DNA of 64,000 bases from Mariaggregatimicrobium sp964498785. Lineage in GTDB: Bacteria; Zhuqueibacterota; Zhuqueibacteria; Thermofontimicrobiales; Thiofontviventaceae. The notes under the pieces are model-generated. The model had not been told where the DNA came from, did no database searches, and saw only the letters and a list, made by a program, of their open reading frames with translations. The DNA lies in assembly GCA_964498785.1 (NCBI GenBank), contig CAZCJL010000022.1:3626-67625 (forward strand), written 5' to 3'. A program made the translations under genes and the position numbers. Positions 8,852-18,848 of this stretch are shown in pieces (positions within the stretch are counted from its first letter, which is position 1; the number at the start of each line of letters is the position of its first letter).

Positions 8852-10444
8852 ATGATGTGGCTACCAATACGTACACTAACATTAACATTTTTGATTTTCC
8901 TGAGCACTGTCAAAATTATCTTCCCGCAGCAGTTTGAAGTAATCGAAGATTTTACGTATTTGTTGAAAGGTAAACACTCAAAAGTCGTAGCAGAAGTAGG
9001 GGATGTCGAGATTACAGCCAAAGAATTTGTCGTTAATTTTGAATTTGGTCCCGCATTTTTAAAACGAATGTCCGATTCCAAACGCCGCTATTTGGAAGTG
9101 ATGATCAATGAAAAATTACTGGCTTTGGAAGGCTATGCCCGGGGACTACATGATTCGCCGGATGTAAAACGATCTCTGCTGGAGGTGGAAGGCGACCTGA
9201 TTACGGAAGAGCTTTACAAAGATGATATAATGAGCAAAATCGACATCCCAAAACAGGAATTGAATGAAGCGGTCGAGAAATCCCGGGAAACAGTTTTGGT
9301 GAAATGGCTGTTCTCGGAATCCATGGATCAGATTGTCGAATGGAAAAAAATGCTGGATCGAGGCGTTTCTTTTGACAGCCTTTTTAGGAGGCAACTGACC
9401 GATTCGGTATCAATACATGATAGAATGATGGAAAAAAGCCGCTTCCAAATCGATTTGAATAATCCATCACTCGGCAGAATTGTAGACACGCTGAGTTATA
9501 ACAAACCGTCGCTGCCGATTAATGTGAACGGCGGCTGGTACATCGTCAACATCGACAATGTGATCAGGGATGTTATTATAACGGAATCGCAGATCGCCCA
9601 GCAGCGAATTCGGGCAAAACGTAAATTGATGCAATACAAGGCGGAACGGCTGGCAGATCAGTACGTCCATCAGATGATGATGGAACAGAACGCAACGATT
9701 AAAAGAGAGGCATTTGATTGGGTGATGGCGTATGTTGGGATGATGACACTCCGCCCCGAAAAATACACACAATGGGAACTGGCGTCATTGATCAACGGAA
9801 ATCCGGATGAGACTTTTTTGGAGAAACACGGGGGGGCGGTTATGGTGCAATACGATTCCGGCGAAATTACGCTTGCTGATTTTATCAACTGGTATCAGAT
9901 CAGAAAAAATTATTTTCATTTTGATGTTTCATCAAAGATTAATTTCTTTGGTTCGTTGCAGCGAACCATCTGGCAGATGATGCGCGATAAATTACTGATT
10001 GAGCGGGCCTACGAAAGAGGGCTGCACAAATTGCCCTCTGTCCGTGAACAGAAAGAGTGGTGGGAAGAAAAGATTGTGTATTCGGCAATGAAATTGGAAT
10101 TGGCAAAGGATGTGAAAGTTACTGACCGGAAACTTCGCGATTATTATGCAAAGAATATAAATGATTTCCGATACGCTAACGGCGAGATAATTCCGTTTGA
10201 AAAAGCAAAGCGAAATGTTATTTCCGCGTATCAGAGCCAGGAATACATGGCGTGTGTGTACCGGGAAATTTTGAAATTGAAAAAGAAATATGATATTAAA
10301 ATTGATGAAAAACTGTTAGCAAACATCGGTGTGGAGAACGCGGATAATCCGCAAACAGTTGACGTTTATGTTGTAAAAAAGGGGGGATCCCTGCCGCGGC
10401 AGGCATATCCGACCATTGACTGGGAATGGCAAGCATGGTATTAA
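8852..10444 (+). CDS. PpiC/SurA-like periplasmic peptidyl-prolyl isomerase
   Basis: A 530-residue exported protein: signal peptide about 1-25, then a SurA-type helical N-domain (KVVAEVGDVEITAKEFVVNF, then YLEVMINEKLLALEGYARG) and a degenerate parvulin-like segment at about 145-245 (LVKWLFSES..; LPINVNGGWYIVNID). A long C-terminal helical part (about 250-500) again resembles SurA/PrsA arms. Such proteins escort unfolded outer-membrane or secreted proteins through the periplasm. It follows genes for a barrel receptor, a secreted surface protein and a PorV-like barrel, and its 3' end overlaps the next large secreted protein by 19 bases, so it is probably their folding helper. Isomerase activity is uncertain because the parvulin active site is poorly preserved. 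Confidence 0.72.
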   Translation: MMWLPIRTLTLTFLIFLSTVKIIFPQQFEVIEDFTYLLKGKHSKVVAEVGDVEITAKEFVVNFEFGPAFLKRMSDSKRRYLEVMINEKLLALEGYARGLHDSPDVKRSLLEVEGDLITEELYKDDIMSKIDIPKQELNEAVEKSRETVLVKWLFSESMDQIVEWKKMLDRGVSFDSLFRRQLTDSVSIHDRMMEKSRFQIDLNNPSLGRIVDTLSYNKPSLPINVNGGWYIVNIDNVIRDVIITESQIAQQRIRAKRKLMQYKAERLADQYVHQMMMEQNATIKREAFDWVMAYVGMMTLRPEKYTQWELASLINGNPDETFLEKHGGAVMVQYDSGEITLADFINWYQIRKNYFHFDVSSKINFFGSLQRTIWQMMRDKLLIERAYERGLHKLPSVREQKEWWEEKIVYSAMKLELAKDVKVTDRKLRDYYAKNINDFRYANGEIIPFEKAKRNVISAYQSQEYMACVYREILKLKKKYDIKIDEKLLANIGVENADNPQTVDVYVVKKGGSLPRQAYPTIDWEWQAWY

Positions 10445-13400
10445 ATGGCTCAATTAAAATAACGGGCAACTTTGTGACAACTCGCCTGATTTCTTTGATG
10501 ATAATTATGCTTTTGTTGTTGAGCCAGAATGCGTTTGCTCAGCAAATCAATATCAGCCGCATTGAGCAAATGCCCAACTTGCCCGAGCCTTACGAAATGC
10601 GCGACTGGAGGCAGGTGACAATCGGTTACGATTCGCGGGTGTTCGATCTCAATGCCGCGGGACAATATCTGCCGCTCATTACCATGATCGGGAATACTGT
10701 GAACTATCCCGCTCATCAGAGTTTCAATTTGCACACTGTTGTTGGAACGCCGTATCCCACATCTGCCGAAGCGATAAATGTGTTGCCCGCAGTAATTGGT
10801 GCGTCGTTGGTCGGAATCGACAAAAGCGATCAGCATGGGAAAAATTGGGTGCTGATGTGCGAAGAATTTTTCAATAAACGACCTGAAGAGAGTATTTATT
10901 TGAATAACGCGGTTTATAATAGTGGTCAGGATTTTTGGTACGACACTATGCCCAATATTTTCTTTTATCAATTGAATTATCTTTATCCCGGGACTGGTGA
11001 TTTCGATTATCAATTTACGACAGTTGCCGATCGCTGGCTGGCGGCAGTGGAAAAAATGGGCGGAAAAGCCGCCCCCTGGCGCTATGCGGTGGTCTATTAT
11101 CGCGGTTGGGAATTCGCAACGATGACTGGCAATGATGACGGCGTGCTGGAGCCGGAAGCTGCCGGAGCGATCGCATGGATTTTATATCAGGCGTATGTAG
11201 AAACCAGAGATGAGAAATACCGTCGCGGCGCGGAATGGTGCATGGAATTTTTAAATCAATTGAAATCGAATCCCGCGTATGAATTGCAATTATCTTATGG
11301 CGCCTATATCGCGGCGCGAATGAATGCCGAGCTTGGCGCTTCCTACGATATGGAAAAAATCGTGAACTGGTGTTTTAACATCGGACCGCTGCGCGAGAAA
11401 TGGGGAGTAATCGTCGGAAATTGGGGTGGCTATGATTGTTCCGGACTCGTTGGAGAGGCAATCGGAATCGATGATTATGCATTTGTTATGAACGGATTCG
11501 AACAGGTTGGCGCGCTGGCGCCAATGACGCGCTATGATGATCGATTTGCTCGGGCAATCGGCAAATGGGCGCTGAATGTCGCCAATGCCAGCCGGCTGTT
11601 CTATCCCAAATTTCTACCGGATCGAAATCAGGACGGCGAAGAATGGTCAAAACAGTACGATCCGCAATCGTATATCGCGTATGAAGCCATGCGGCAAAAG
11701 GCGCCGTTCAATTCGACGATCAGCCCTTATGCCACCGGCGACGCCATCGATGGTGGCTGGGGTGCGACGAATCTTGCACTGTACGGCTCATCTCACGTGG
11801 GGATTTTCGGGGGAATTATCGACACCACCAATGTTGATATGATCCTGAAACTGGATCTGCTGGCAACCGATTATTATCACGCTCCGGCGTATCCCACATA
11901 TCTTTTTTATAATCCATATAGTTCAGAAAAATTTGTAGACGTCGAACTGGATAACACCATTTATGATTTGTATGATGCGGTTTCCAACAGCTTTTTGCAG
12001 GAAGGTGTTACCGGAAATGTTCAGATTTTACTACCGGCAGACGCCGCATTGATGCTGGTGTTAACGCCCCATGGAGGGAAGGTTACTTATCAATTCAATA
12101 AAATGCTGATTAATGATCAGGTAGTGGATTACAATTCCGGGCAACCGGTGGATAATTACCCACCACGTATTAAGGGACTGGCAGCTCCGAAAGAAATTCT
12201 GAGGATCGCGGAAGAAACCATTTTCTATTGCACGGCTGAAGACCGGGATGATGTTCAATTATTTTATCAATGGTTTGTAAACGGAAATCCTGTAACGAAT
12301 GAAAATTCGAAATTAATTTGGACGGCGCGAGATTCACCGGGAATTTATGCAATCTCTTGTATTGTCTCTGATAGCAACGGCGGTATCGCCTCGGATACAA
12401 CTTATATCGAAGTCACAACAAAAATAAACCACGCACCGCGCATAAATGCATTTTACGCAGACAGCAGAAAAGCAGACATCGGCGCAGCAGTACAATTGAC
12501 GTGCGAAGCAACTGACGAAGACGGTGATACATTGACGTTCTGGTGGAGTGCAGGTTCCGGCGCTATTGAAGCGGAGGGAGCCATCGCACAATGGGCCGCG
12601 CCACGACAGATAGGTTATTATCACATTCGATGTGAAGTACATGACGGATTTGGCGGCGTCGCTTCCGATAGTCTGGGAATTGTCGTACTGGATTTTGCGA
12701 ATATCGGAACCGGGATGCCCCTCGTTTATCTGCCGCTGAATAACAGCGCTGAAGATTTTAGCGGGTTTGAAAATCATGGTACGGTGCACGGAGCAACGCT
12801 GGCAGCAGATCGATTTGGCATTGCGAATAACGCCTTTCGGTTTGACGGAGAAAATGATTTCATCGCGGTTACCAACAATTCGCGACTCAATTTTAGGGAC
12901 GAAATTTGCGTGAGTTTCTGGATGAAGATCGAGAAATTTTATGAGCGGGAGATGTTCCCGATTTCACATGGAAGTTGGGAAAACCGATGGAAATTATCGA
13001 TCCTCGAAGGCTCCCGTCTATTGCGCTGGACAGTGAAGACGACCGACGGGATCAAAGACCTTGATTCAAGTTCAGAATTGTTGGCAGATATTTTCTATCA
13101 CGTGGTGGCGCGCTACGATGGCAACACGTTCGATCTGTATCTGAACGGCGAGCTGGATTCCGAAACCACTTTTTCCGGAAAAATTCTGCCCGCTACCATC
13201 GATCTGACAATCGGACAGCGGCTTCCCGGTGATACGAATTATAATTTCAGCGGTGTGATTGATGATGTGCGCATTTATAATTACGCGGTTTCAGCAGAAG
13301 AAATTCATAACCTGTTTCAAATAGAATCCGGTGTGGAAATGTATTTCAATCAACATCCAACAGAATATCGGCTGCTGCCAAATTATCCCAATCCGTTCAA

Positions 13401-13638
13401 TGCCGGGACGATGATCTCATGGCAAATGCCGCATTCCGGGCGAGTCACAATTGACATTTACGACGTGATTGGTCGCCGGGTCTGCCGATTGCTGGATCAG
13501 CAGCAGAATGCCGGAATTCATTCCCTGCGCTGGGACGGAGTGGATCAGGCGGGGCAGATTGTGGCTTCCGGGATTTATTTCTGCAGGATCACTGCCGGCA
13601 GGTGGCACGCGAAACTGAAGATGGTGATGTTGCGGTAA
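10426..13638 (+). CDS. Secreted toroid-fold (glycosidase/lyase-like) protein with Ig-like, LamG and sorting domains
   Basis: A 1,070-residue exported protein. Domains in order: signal peptide (about 17-39, ending NAFAQQ); a helical repeat region about 45-540 with aromatic-rich segments (YYRGWEFATMTGNDDG, GNWGGYDCSGLVGEAIG) that looks like an alpha/alpha toroid as in six-hairpin glycosidases and polysaccharide lyases; two Ig/PKD-like modules about 580-665 and 668-755; a LamG/concanavalin-like module about 763-965 (MPLVYLPLNN..FRFDGENDFI); and a sorting domain about 980-1070 (LPNYPNPFNAGTMISWQMP). The ATG at 10426 lies inside the previous gene; a GTG at 10474 just before the signal peptide is an alternative. 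I cannot assign the toroid to a named enzyme family. Context suggests polysaccharide binding or cleavage at the cell surface. Confidence 0.75.
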   Translation: MASMVLNGSIKITGNFVTTRLISLMIIMLLLLSQNAFAQQINISRIEQMPNLPEPYEMRDWRQVTIGYDSRVFDLNAAGQYLPLITMIGNTVNYPAHQSFNLHTVVGTPYPTSAEAINVLPAVIGASLVGIDKSDQHGKNWVLMCEEFFNKRPEESIYLNNAVYNSGQDFWYDTMPNIFFYQLNYLYPGTGDFDYQFTTVADRWLAAVEKMGGKAAPWRYAVVYYRGWEFATMTGNDDGVLEPEAAGAIAWILYQAYVETRDEKYRRGAEWCMEFLNQLKSNPAYELQLSYGAYIAARMNAELGASYDMEKIVNWCFNIGPLREKWGVIVGNWGGYDCSGLVGEAIGIDDYAFVMNGFEQVGALAPMTRYDDRFARAIGKWALNVANASRLFYPKFLPDRNQDGEEWSKQYDPQSYIAYEAMRQKAPFNSTISPYATGDAIDGGWGATNLALYGSSHVGIFGGIIDTTNVDMILKLDLLATDYYHAPAYPTYLFYNPYSSEKFVDVELDNTIYDLYDAVSNSFLQEGVTGNVQILLPADAALMLVLTPHGGKVTYQFNKMLINDQVVDYNSGQPVDNYPPRIKGLAAPKEILRIAEETIFYCTAEDRDDVQLFYQWFVNGNPVTNENSKLIWTARDSPGIYAISCIVSDSNGGIASDTTYIEVTTKINHAPRINAFYADSRKADIGAAVQLTCEATDEDGDTLTFWWSAGSGAIEAEGAIAQWAAPRQIGYYHIRCEVHDGFGGVASDSLGIVVLDFANIGTGMPLVYLPLNNSAEDFSGFENHGTVHGATLAADRFGIANNAFRFDGENDFIAVTNNSRLNFRDEICVSFWMKIEKFYEREMFPISHGSWENRWKLSILEGSRLLRWTVKTTDGIKDLDSSSELLADIFYHVVARYDGNTFDLYLNGELDSETTFSGKILPATIDLTIGQRLPGDTNYNFSGVIDDVRIYNYAVSAEEIHNLFQIESGVEMYFNQHPTEYRLLPNYPNPFNAGTMISWQMPHSGRVTIDIYDVIGRRVCRLLDQQQNAGIHSLRWDGVDQAGQIVASGIYFCRITAGRWHAKLKMVMLR

Positions 13639-13720
13639 AATTATGAACATAATCAGTTAGGTGATTACGCCGAAGGTTGTGCTTTTCAACACTCGGAATT
13701 AAAATCAAACAAAATACATG

Positions 13721-13822
13721 AACCCTGAAAGGGTTCGACAAAATGCAAAATCCCGTTGGGATTCATTATTATCAGGATTTTCTTTACCCAGGGTGCCGGA
13801 GAAACCAGCACCCCGGGCTTCG
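13721..13822. repeat. Triple-hairpin intergenic repeat
   Basis: Three palindromes follow one another: GAACCC-TGAAA-GGGTTC (13721-13737), AATCCC-GTT-GGGATT (13749-13763), and CCCAGGGTGC (13789-13798) with GCACCCCGGG (13810-13819), one A/C mismatch. The segment lies in the 261-bp gap before the lipoprotein glycosidase gene. It reads open in all + frames, so it can be mistaken for coding sequence and extends the apparent frame of the next gene. I see only one copy in this window. Confidence 0.6.
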
Positions 13823-13899
13823 GCGTAAAAAGACGGCGTATTCAGAATGGCATTATCGGTGTTTTCGTTCAGTCATTAAATATTTGGCTCGATATAATT

Positions 13900-16437
13900 A
13901 TGAAGAAAAAATTATACCTACAAATTGTTTTCATCTGCCTGCTATTCATCGCCGGCTGCCAAAATCAAACAGATTTTGAAAACCAATTGACGGTCTCCCA
14001 CACCGGCGACGCCCAAATCGAAGTCGGCGGACCTTATGTCGGGATCGAGATGCACCACAGTTCGCCGGCGCTGCAACGGATCAGCTTTTATTATCCGGTA
14101 GCCAATAGCATCGATCTGTTGACCGATTACTGGCGCCGTGATACCACGCATGTGATGCAGCTTGCATTGACTATCGATGACAACGCAAGGGAATTTATCG
14201 GATCAAAACCGATGACTTTCGACCTGACGCCGTACACGGTCTGTTTTCACGATGTCAACGCGCGGCGTTCAATCGAAGTGAGCTATCATTTTTGCAAATC
14301 CAGACCGGCGATGGCTGCTATTTACAAAGTAACAAATACCAGCAATCAGGATCATCTGTTTACCTTTGAAACTCATCTCGAGCAGATTGTGCGTACCTGT
14401 CATTCTTATAAAATGAAGGAGCTTGCTCACTCCCGGTTTGAACCGGATGCGGCGGCCATATTTACGATGTATGATGATCCGTCGACCCAACACGTGGAAT
14501 TGTTTGTCGCAAATGCCGGTGAATCACCAACTGCTTACAACATCGCTGGTCCGGTTAAAAATGATGTGGCAGCATGGCATCCAATGGATCAATCAATGGA
14601 ATATGAAAAACAGCCGCGACCGGCAGCGCGTTTCCGCTATCAAAAGAAATTATCTCCGGAAGAAGATTTAAGAATTGTGCAAATCATCGGTCAGAGCCAG
14701 ACAGGTGAGGCATCGGAAATTGTCAATTTTCTGCGCGATCGATATCAGCAGGAAATCAACGCGTACGAAAAATCAGTTTTAAATAACGCTATTTCAGGCA
14801 GCGGTTTTAAAACTAGTGATTCGTGGCTCAATCATTCCGCTGGTTGGGCGCAGGCGATTTTGCAAACCAATGTCCATTATCTGGACGGACAGATGCGTCC
14901 CATGCCCTGTCCCGCGGAATATAATTTCTACTTTTCCCATGATGCTTTTGTGACAGACCTCGCTGCCGTCTGTTTTGATCCGCAGCGGGTCAAAAAAGAT
15001 CTCCAATTTTCTATGGAACATGTGAATGCAGACAGTATTATTCCTCATGCTTATTACTGGAAAAATGGTCAATATATTACCGAATATGCAGATTATGATA
15101 ACTGGAATAATTTCTGGTTCATCATTGTGAGCGGAAAATATCTACGACATACTGCGGATTTAAAATTTGTTCAACAGTTGTATCCTTTTTTGAAGAAGAG
15201 TTTGAAAACAGCGTTGCAAACAAAGCGCGACGGGCTGATTTGGTCAAATCGCCCTGACTGGTGGGATATTGGTAAGAATTTCGGTCCCCGGGCATACATG
15301 ACAATTCTGGCGATTAAGGCGCTACGTGAATTTAGTTTCATTTCTTCTTTCTTAAAAATGAATATGGAGTATTTGCCGGAGTATGAATCACTGGCAGAAA
15401 ATATGCAGCAGCAGCTAAATCAAAAATTGTGGAATGAAGATCAACAGTATCTGATCAATTATTTTGAAGACGGGACGATGGATGAACACTATTACATCGG
15501 TTCGCTGCTTGCCGCACATTACGGATTGTTGGATGCCGGCAAAATTGAATCGATGGTTGAAACAGCGAAAACCGTGCTATTGGATGCTGACATTGGTATT
15601 TACAATGCCTATCCTATGGATTTTACAACGTTAATTGAATATTTAACATTTTCCGGCAATGAGGCTGGCGAGCCGTATTACTATTTCAACGGCGGCGTTT
15701 GGTCACAGGGGAATGCGTGGTACGCACTGGCGTTGATAAAAGCCGGTCACCAAAACCAGGCGTTTAATTTTATTCGAAAAACAATGACCGTAAAAGGGAT
15801 CATCAGCGGACCCAATGGGCAGCCGGCAATGTATGAAGTACGAAATGCCAATGTCGGGCAGCCGGAAGTTTATGGGAGGGTTGATAAACCGCAATTTTTG
15901 TGGGCTGCGGGATGGTATCTTTATAGTTTGTATCATTTGTTCGGAATTGCGGAAAACGACTGGAATATTGTGTTGCAGCCTTTTCTGCCGGAAGGGCAAA
16001 ATGAAATTCAATTCACTATTTATGTTTATGGTAATCCGGCGTCCGTGTCGATTCATGGCCAGGGTGATTATCTTAAACGAATCGAATATAACGGTAAGTA
16101 TTATCCTTCGGCAGTGATCCCGATGGAGCTCTCAGACATCGAAAATATTGAAATAATGTTGGGAACGCCCGATATACCTTATGTGAAAGAAAGTGGATCG
16201 ACGCTGGTTGCAGCGGATTTCAATTCTAAAAAAAAGAAATTATCTGTCCGATTGAAAGCATTCTCTGGTCATCGAAGCAACGTGGAATTGATTTGCCCGC
16301 AAATACCGAAAGCCGCGCAGGTTTCCGGCAAAGACGTTTCAGATAAATGGATGATTGAATTAAAGAATTCGGTTTATCATATTTCATTACCGTTTGTCCA
16401 TGTCAATGAAATAGAGGAGATTAGAATAGATTTTTAA
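13900..16437 (+). CDS. Lipoprotein, six-hairpin glycosidase-like (alpha/alpha toroid)
   Basis: Starting at the ATG at 13900 gives an 845-residue lipoprotein: MKKKLYLQIVFICLLFIAGC has a good lipobox (FIAGC). The frame is open upstream through a repeat, but that part is not a credible protein. A beta-rich N-domain (about 20-300) precedes a toroid-like region (about 300-720) with clustered acidic and aromatic residues: FYFSHDAFVTDLAAV, YADYDNWNNFWFI, SNRPDWWDIG, MDEHYYIGSLLAAHYG, FNGGVWSQGNAWYALA. The pattern (Asp after a Trp-rich segment, then a Gly-Gly-Val-Trp-x-Gln-Gly-Asn-Ala-Trp stretch) is typical of GH63/GH37/amylo-glucosidase-like inverting hydrolases. The substrate is unknown. It stands 244 bp before the sugar ABC importer and could supply that importer with trimmed sugars in the periplasm. 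Confidence 0.7.
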   Translation: MKKKLYLQIVFICLLFIAGCQNQTDFENQLTVSHTGDAQIEVGGPYVGIEMHHSSPALQRISFYYPVANSIDLLTDYWRRDTTHVMQLALTIDDNAREFIGSKPMTFDLTPYTVCFHDVNARRSIEVSYHFCKSRPAMAAIYKVTNTSNQDHLFTFETHLEQIVRTCHSYKMKELAHSRFEPDAAAIFTMYDDPSTQHVELFVANAGESPTAYNIAGPVKNDVAAWHPMDQSMEYEKQPRPAARFRYQKKLSPEEDLRIVQIIGQSQTGEASEIVNFLRDRYQQEINAYEKSVLNNAISGSGFKTSDSWLNHSAGWAQAILQTNVHYLDGQMRPMPCPAEYNFYFSHDAFVTDLAAVCFDPQRVKKDLQFSMEHVNADSIIPHAYYWKNGQYITEYADYDNWNNFWFIIVSGKYLRHTADLKFVQQLYPFLKKSLKTALQTKRDGLIWSNRPDWWDIGKNFGPRAYMTILAIKALREFSFISSFLKMNMEYLPEYESLAENMQQQLNQKLWNEDQQYLINYFEDGTMDEHYYIGSLLAAHYGLLDAGKIESMVETAKTVLLDADIGIYNAYPMDFTTLIEYLTFSGNEAGEPYYYFNGGVWSQGNAWYALALIKAGHQNQAFNFIRKTMTVKGIISGPNGQPAMYEVRNANVGQPEVYGRVDKPQFLWAAGWYLYSLYHLFGIAENDWNIVLQPFLPEGQNEIQFTIYVYGNPASVSIHGQGDYLKRIEYNGKYYPSAVIPMELSDIENIEIMLGTPDIPYVKESGSTLVAADFNSKKKKLSVRLKAFSGHRSNVELICPQIPKAAQVSGKDVSDKWMIELKNSVYHISLPFVHVNEIEEIRIDF

Positions 16438-16680
16438 TTCAATTAATGGAAGCCAGAACACGAAACAAAATATAAAGCAAGGAATCTGACTACAACAATT
16501 ATCTTACTAAGACTAATCAATTATTTTGGACATAAAATGAACTGTGATTAAAATCTCCTGTTTGACGGAAGATGGTTTCGCTAACGGCGAAAGCAGTGGG
16601 ATGTTAAAGCGTGGTTGCAATTAACATCAACGAATCAAAACCACGGCGGTAAGTTGATTTTGTAGTTAATAAAATTCATA
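16438..16680 (+). promoter_or_regulatory. Intergenic region before the sugar importer
   Basis: A 243-bp gap. The only clear structure is the small hairpin TTTCGC-TAACG-GCGAAA (16576-16592). No convincing -35/-10 pair or ribosome binding site is seen; the AT-rich stretch TTGATTTTGTAGTTAATAAA just before the ATG could hold a promoter of the FCB type. A regulatory role for the importer operon is inferred from position only. Confidence 0.3.
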
Positions 16681-17976
16681 ATGAAAAAAAAAATAAAGTA
16701 CTTTTTCCTGTTATTACTGTTGATTGCGTTTAATTGCAGCAATCAGCAAGATCAAAATTCAAAAAATATCACGCTCACTTTCTGGTCTGCTAATAATCAG
16801 GATGAGATTGATTTGGCTCGCTCACTGGTGGATGAATGGAATCAATCTCATCCGCGGGTGCATGTGAAACATCAGCCGATTCCGGAGGGACGTTCGAGCG
16901 AGGAGGTTGTTCTGGCGGCAGTGGTTGGTAAAACGACGCCGGATGTGTTTTCCAATATGTGGCCAGGTGATGTGGAATTATATGTGCGCGCCAATGCGCT
17001 GACAACACTGGATCAGTTCTCTGATTTTGATTCAGTGGTTACAGATCGTTTTGCCGCGGAAAAAATCGAAGAAGCGCGCTCCGTTGATGGTCATATTTAT
17101 CACATCCTGTGGAAAACGAATCCCATCATGATGATATATAATAAAAAAATGCTTGCCCGCGTAGGATTTGATGAACCGCCGGCAACGTATGATGAATTTT
17201 TCGAACTTGCCAAACGAATAAAGCGTGATTCAGACGGCGATGGCTACATCGATCGCTGGGTGGGAATTACCCAAATTCTGGTGACGTGGTGGCAGCGGTT
17301 TTTTGATTATTACACCCTCTACATTGCGGCATCCGGTGGTGGAATGTTGCTCGATCAGCAAGGTGAGGTTGTGTTCGATAATGAAGCGTCACTTAAAGTA
17401 TTCAAATTTTTGCAGGAATTATTCGAGCAAAATTATTTTCCAAGAGAGCGCATGGATGCACGTGCGGATGTGTTTTTGCATAGTATTGTCGCCACCCGGT
17501 TTACCGGTCCCTGGGAAATTCGCCATGCCAATAAATTTAAACCAGAAGGATTCGAATATGATTTTGCGCCGGTTCCGGTGCCAGATTCATCTGTCAAACC
17601 TGTTTACACGTATGGCGACTACAAGAGCATTGTAATTTTTAAGAATACGAAATACCCCAAAGAATCGTGGGAATTTATGAAATATTTAATATCGCGCGAA
17701 GCGGACTTACAATTGTTGAAATTAGCAAATCAATTACCGATTCGAAAAAATGTTTTGGAAGACGGCAAATTCAAGCTCTATTTTCAGGAAAATCCGAAAA
17801 TGGAAGTTTTTGCACGACAGGCACAGCGCGTACGCGGCGCAGATAGCTCGCCAGTCCTGCGTGAAATTTTTGATGCCATTAGTCAGGAATTTGAAGCCAG
17901 TGTGATTTATGGCGTCAAGTCCGCAGAACAGGCAGTGCAGGATGCTGCCGAACGCGCGCGGCTGATCATGGAGTAG
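16681..17976 (+). CDS. Sugar ABC transporter, substrate-binding lipoprotein (MalE-like)
   Basis: A 431-residue extracellular solute-binding protein, family 1. The N-terminal hydrophobic stretch ends LLIAFNC at Cys19, an imperfect lipobox (Asn before Cys). The core begins ITLTFWSANNQDE and contains the family signature TPDVFSNMWPGDVELYVRANAL, MMIYNKKMLARVGFDEPPAT and GPWEIRH. It should capture a sugar or oligosaccharide in the periplasm and hand it to the two permeases that follow at 3- and 2-bp gaps. The ligand is not readable; two GH130 genes downstream point to beta-mannosides. Confidence 0.88.
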   Translation: MKKKIKYFFLLLLLIAFNCSNQQDQNSKNITLTFWSANNQDEIDLARSLVDEWNQSHPRVHVKHQPIPEGRSSEEVVLAAVVGKTTPDVFSNMWPGDVELYVRANALTTLDQFSDFDSVVTDRFAAEKIEEARSVDGHIYHILWKTNPIMMIYNKKMLARVGFDEPPATYDEFFELAKRIKRDSDGDGYIDRWVGITQILVTWWQRFFDYYTLYIAASGGGMLLDQQGEVVFDNEASLKVFKFLQELFEQNYFPRERMDARADVFLHSIVATRFTGPWEIRHANKFKPEGFEYDFAPVPVPDSSVKPVYTYGDYKSIVIFKNTKYPKESWEFMKYLISREADLQLLKLANQLPIRKNVLEDGKFKLYFQENPKMEVFARQAQRVRGADSSPVLREIFDAISQEFEASVIYGVKSAEQAVQDAAERARLIME

Positions 17977-17979
17977 CGT

Positions 17980-18846
17980 ATGAAAATTAAACGAGATAAA
18001 ATCGGATATATATTCGTTCTGCCATATCTCATTCATTTTAGCGTGTTTGTCGCTTTTCCCATGGTGTTCTCATTTGTGCTAATATTCCACAAATGGGATA
18101 TTATCTCGCCAATGAACTGGGTCGGTTTGAATAATTTTGTGAAATTATTTCAGGATATTTTATTTTTTAAAGCCATCCGAAATACACTTGTTTTTCTGTT
18201 AATTCATATTCCGCTACAAATTAGCATTGCACTGTTGTTGGCGGAATTTCTGAATCAAAAAATCCGGTTTCGGGGTTTTTTCAGGGCGTCCTATTTTATG
18301 CCAGTAGTTGTTTCCGGCGTTGTGATTACGATTTTGTGGCAGCAATTGTACGCGCAGGATTCAGGCATTATCAATTCGCTGCTGGTAAAATTTGTTGGCA
18401 TAAAATTGCCCTGGCTTACCAGCGTTAAACTGGCAATGCCTTCTATCGCGATTATGGCGACCTGGAAAAATGTCGGGCTGTACATTGTATTGTTTCTGGT
18501 GGGATTGCAGTCTGTGCCCATGTACATGTACGAAGCCGCGGATATCGAAGGCGCATCTCACTGGCAGAAATTCCGTCATATCACCCTGCCGATGATCAAT
18601 CCAACAATGATCATGGTAGTCATCATTTCCACGATTGGCGGGTTTTCATTGTTTATCGAGCCGTATATTATGACCGGCGGCGGACCATTGAGCAGCACGC
18701 TTTCCGCAATGTTGTATATTTATCGTCAGGCGTTCTCATTTTATCACATGGGGTACGCTGCGACACTGGGATTCTTTTTCGCTCTTATCGTTTTCTCAGT
18801 GGTGTTAATTCAGAAAAAAATTATTGAAAAAGAAAATATATATTGA
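17980..18846 (+). CDS. Sugar ABC transporter permease (MalF-like)
   Basis: A 288-residue inner-membrane protein with six predicted membrane segments. The cytoplasmic EAA loop that docks the ATPase is clear: YEAADIEGASHWQKFRHITL (about residues 186-205). It starts 3 bases after the binding-protein stop and is followed closely by the second permease, so the three form one transporter. No ATPase gene is in the window; family-1 sugar importers often share a common MsmX/UgpC-type ATPase encoded elsewhere. Confidence 0.93.
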   Translation: MKIKRDKIGYIFVLPYLIHFSVFVAFPMVFSFVLIFHKWDIISPMNWVGLNNFVKLFQDILFFKAIRNTLVFLLIHIPLQISIALLLAEFLNQKIRFRGFFRASYFMPVVVSGVVITILWQQLYAQDSGIINSLLVKFVGIKLPWLTSVKLAMPSIAIMATWKNVGLYIVLFLVGLQSVPMYMYEAADIEGASHWQKFRHITLPMINPTMIMVVIISTIGGFSLFIEPYIMTGGGPLSSTLSAMLYIYRQAFSFYHMGYAATLGFFFALIVFSVVLIQKKIIEKENIY

Positions 18847-18848
18847 TT

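Noticed and set aside
10450..11013. 187-codon open frame on the minus strand
   Set aside because: Antisense to the signal peptide and toroid part of the secreted protein; no independent support.
13756..13899. N-terminal extension of the lipoprotein glycosidase
   Set aside because: It is encoded by the hairpin repeat; the lipoprotein signal at 13900 gives the natural start.
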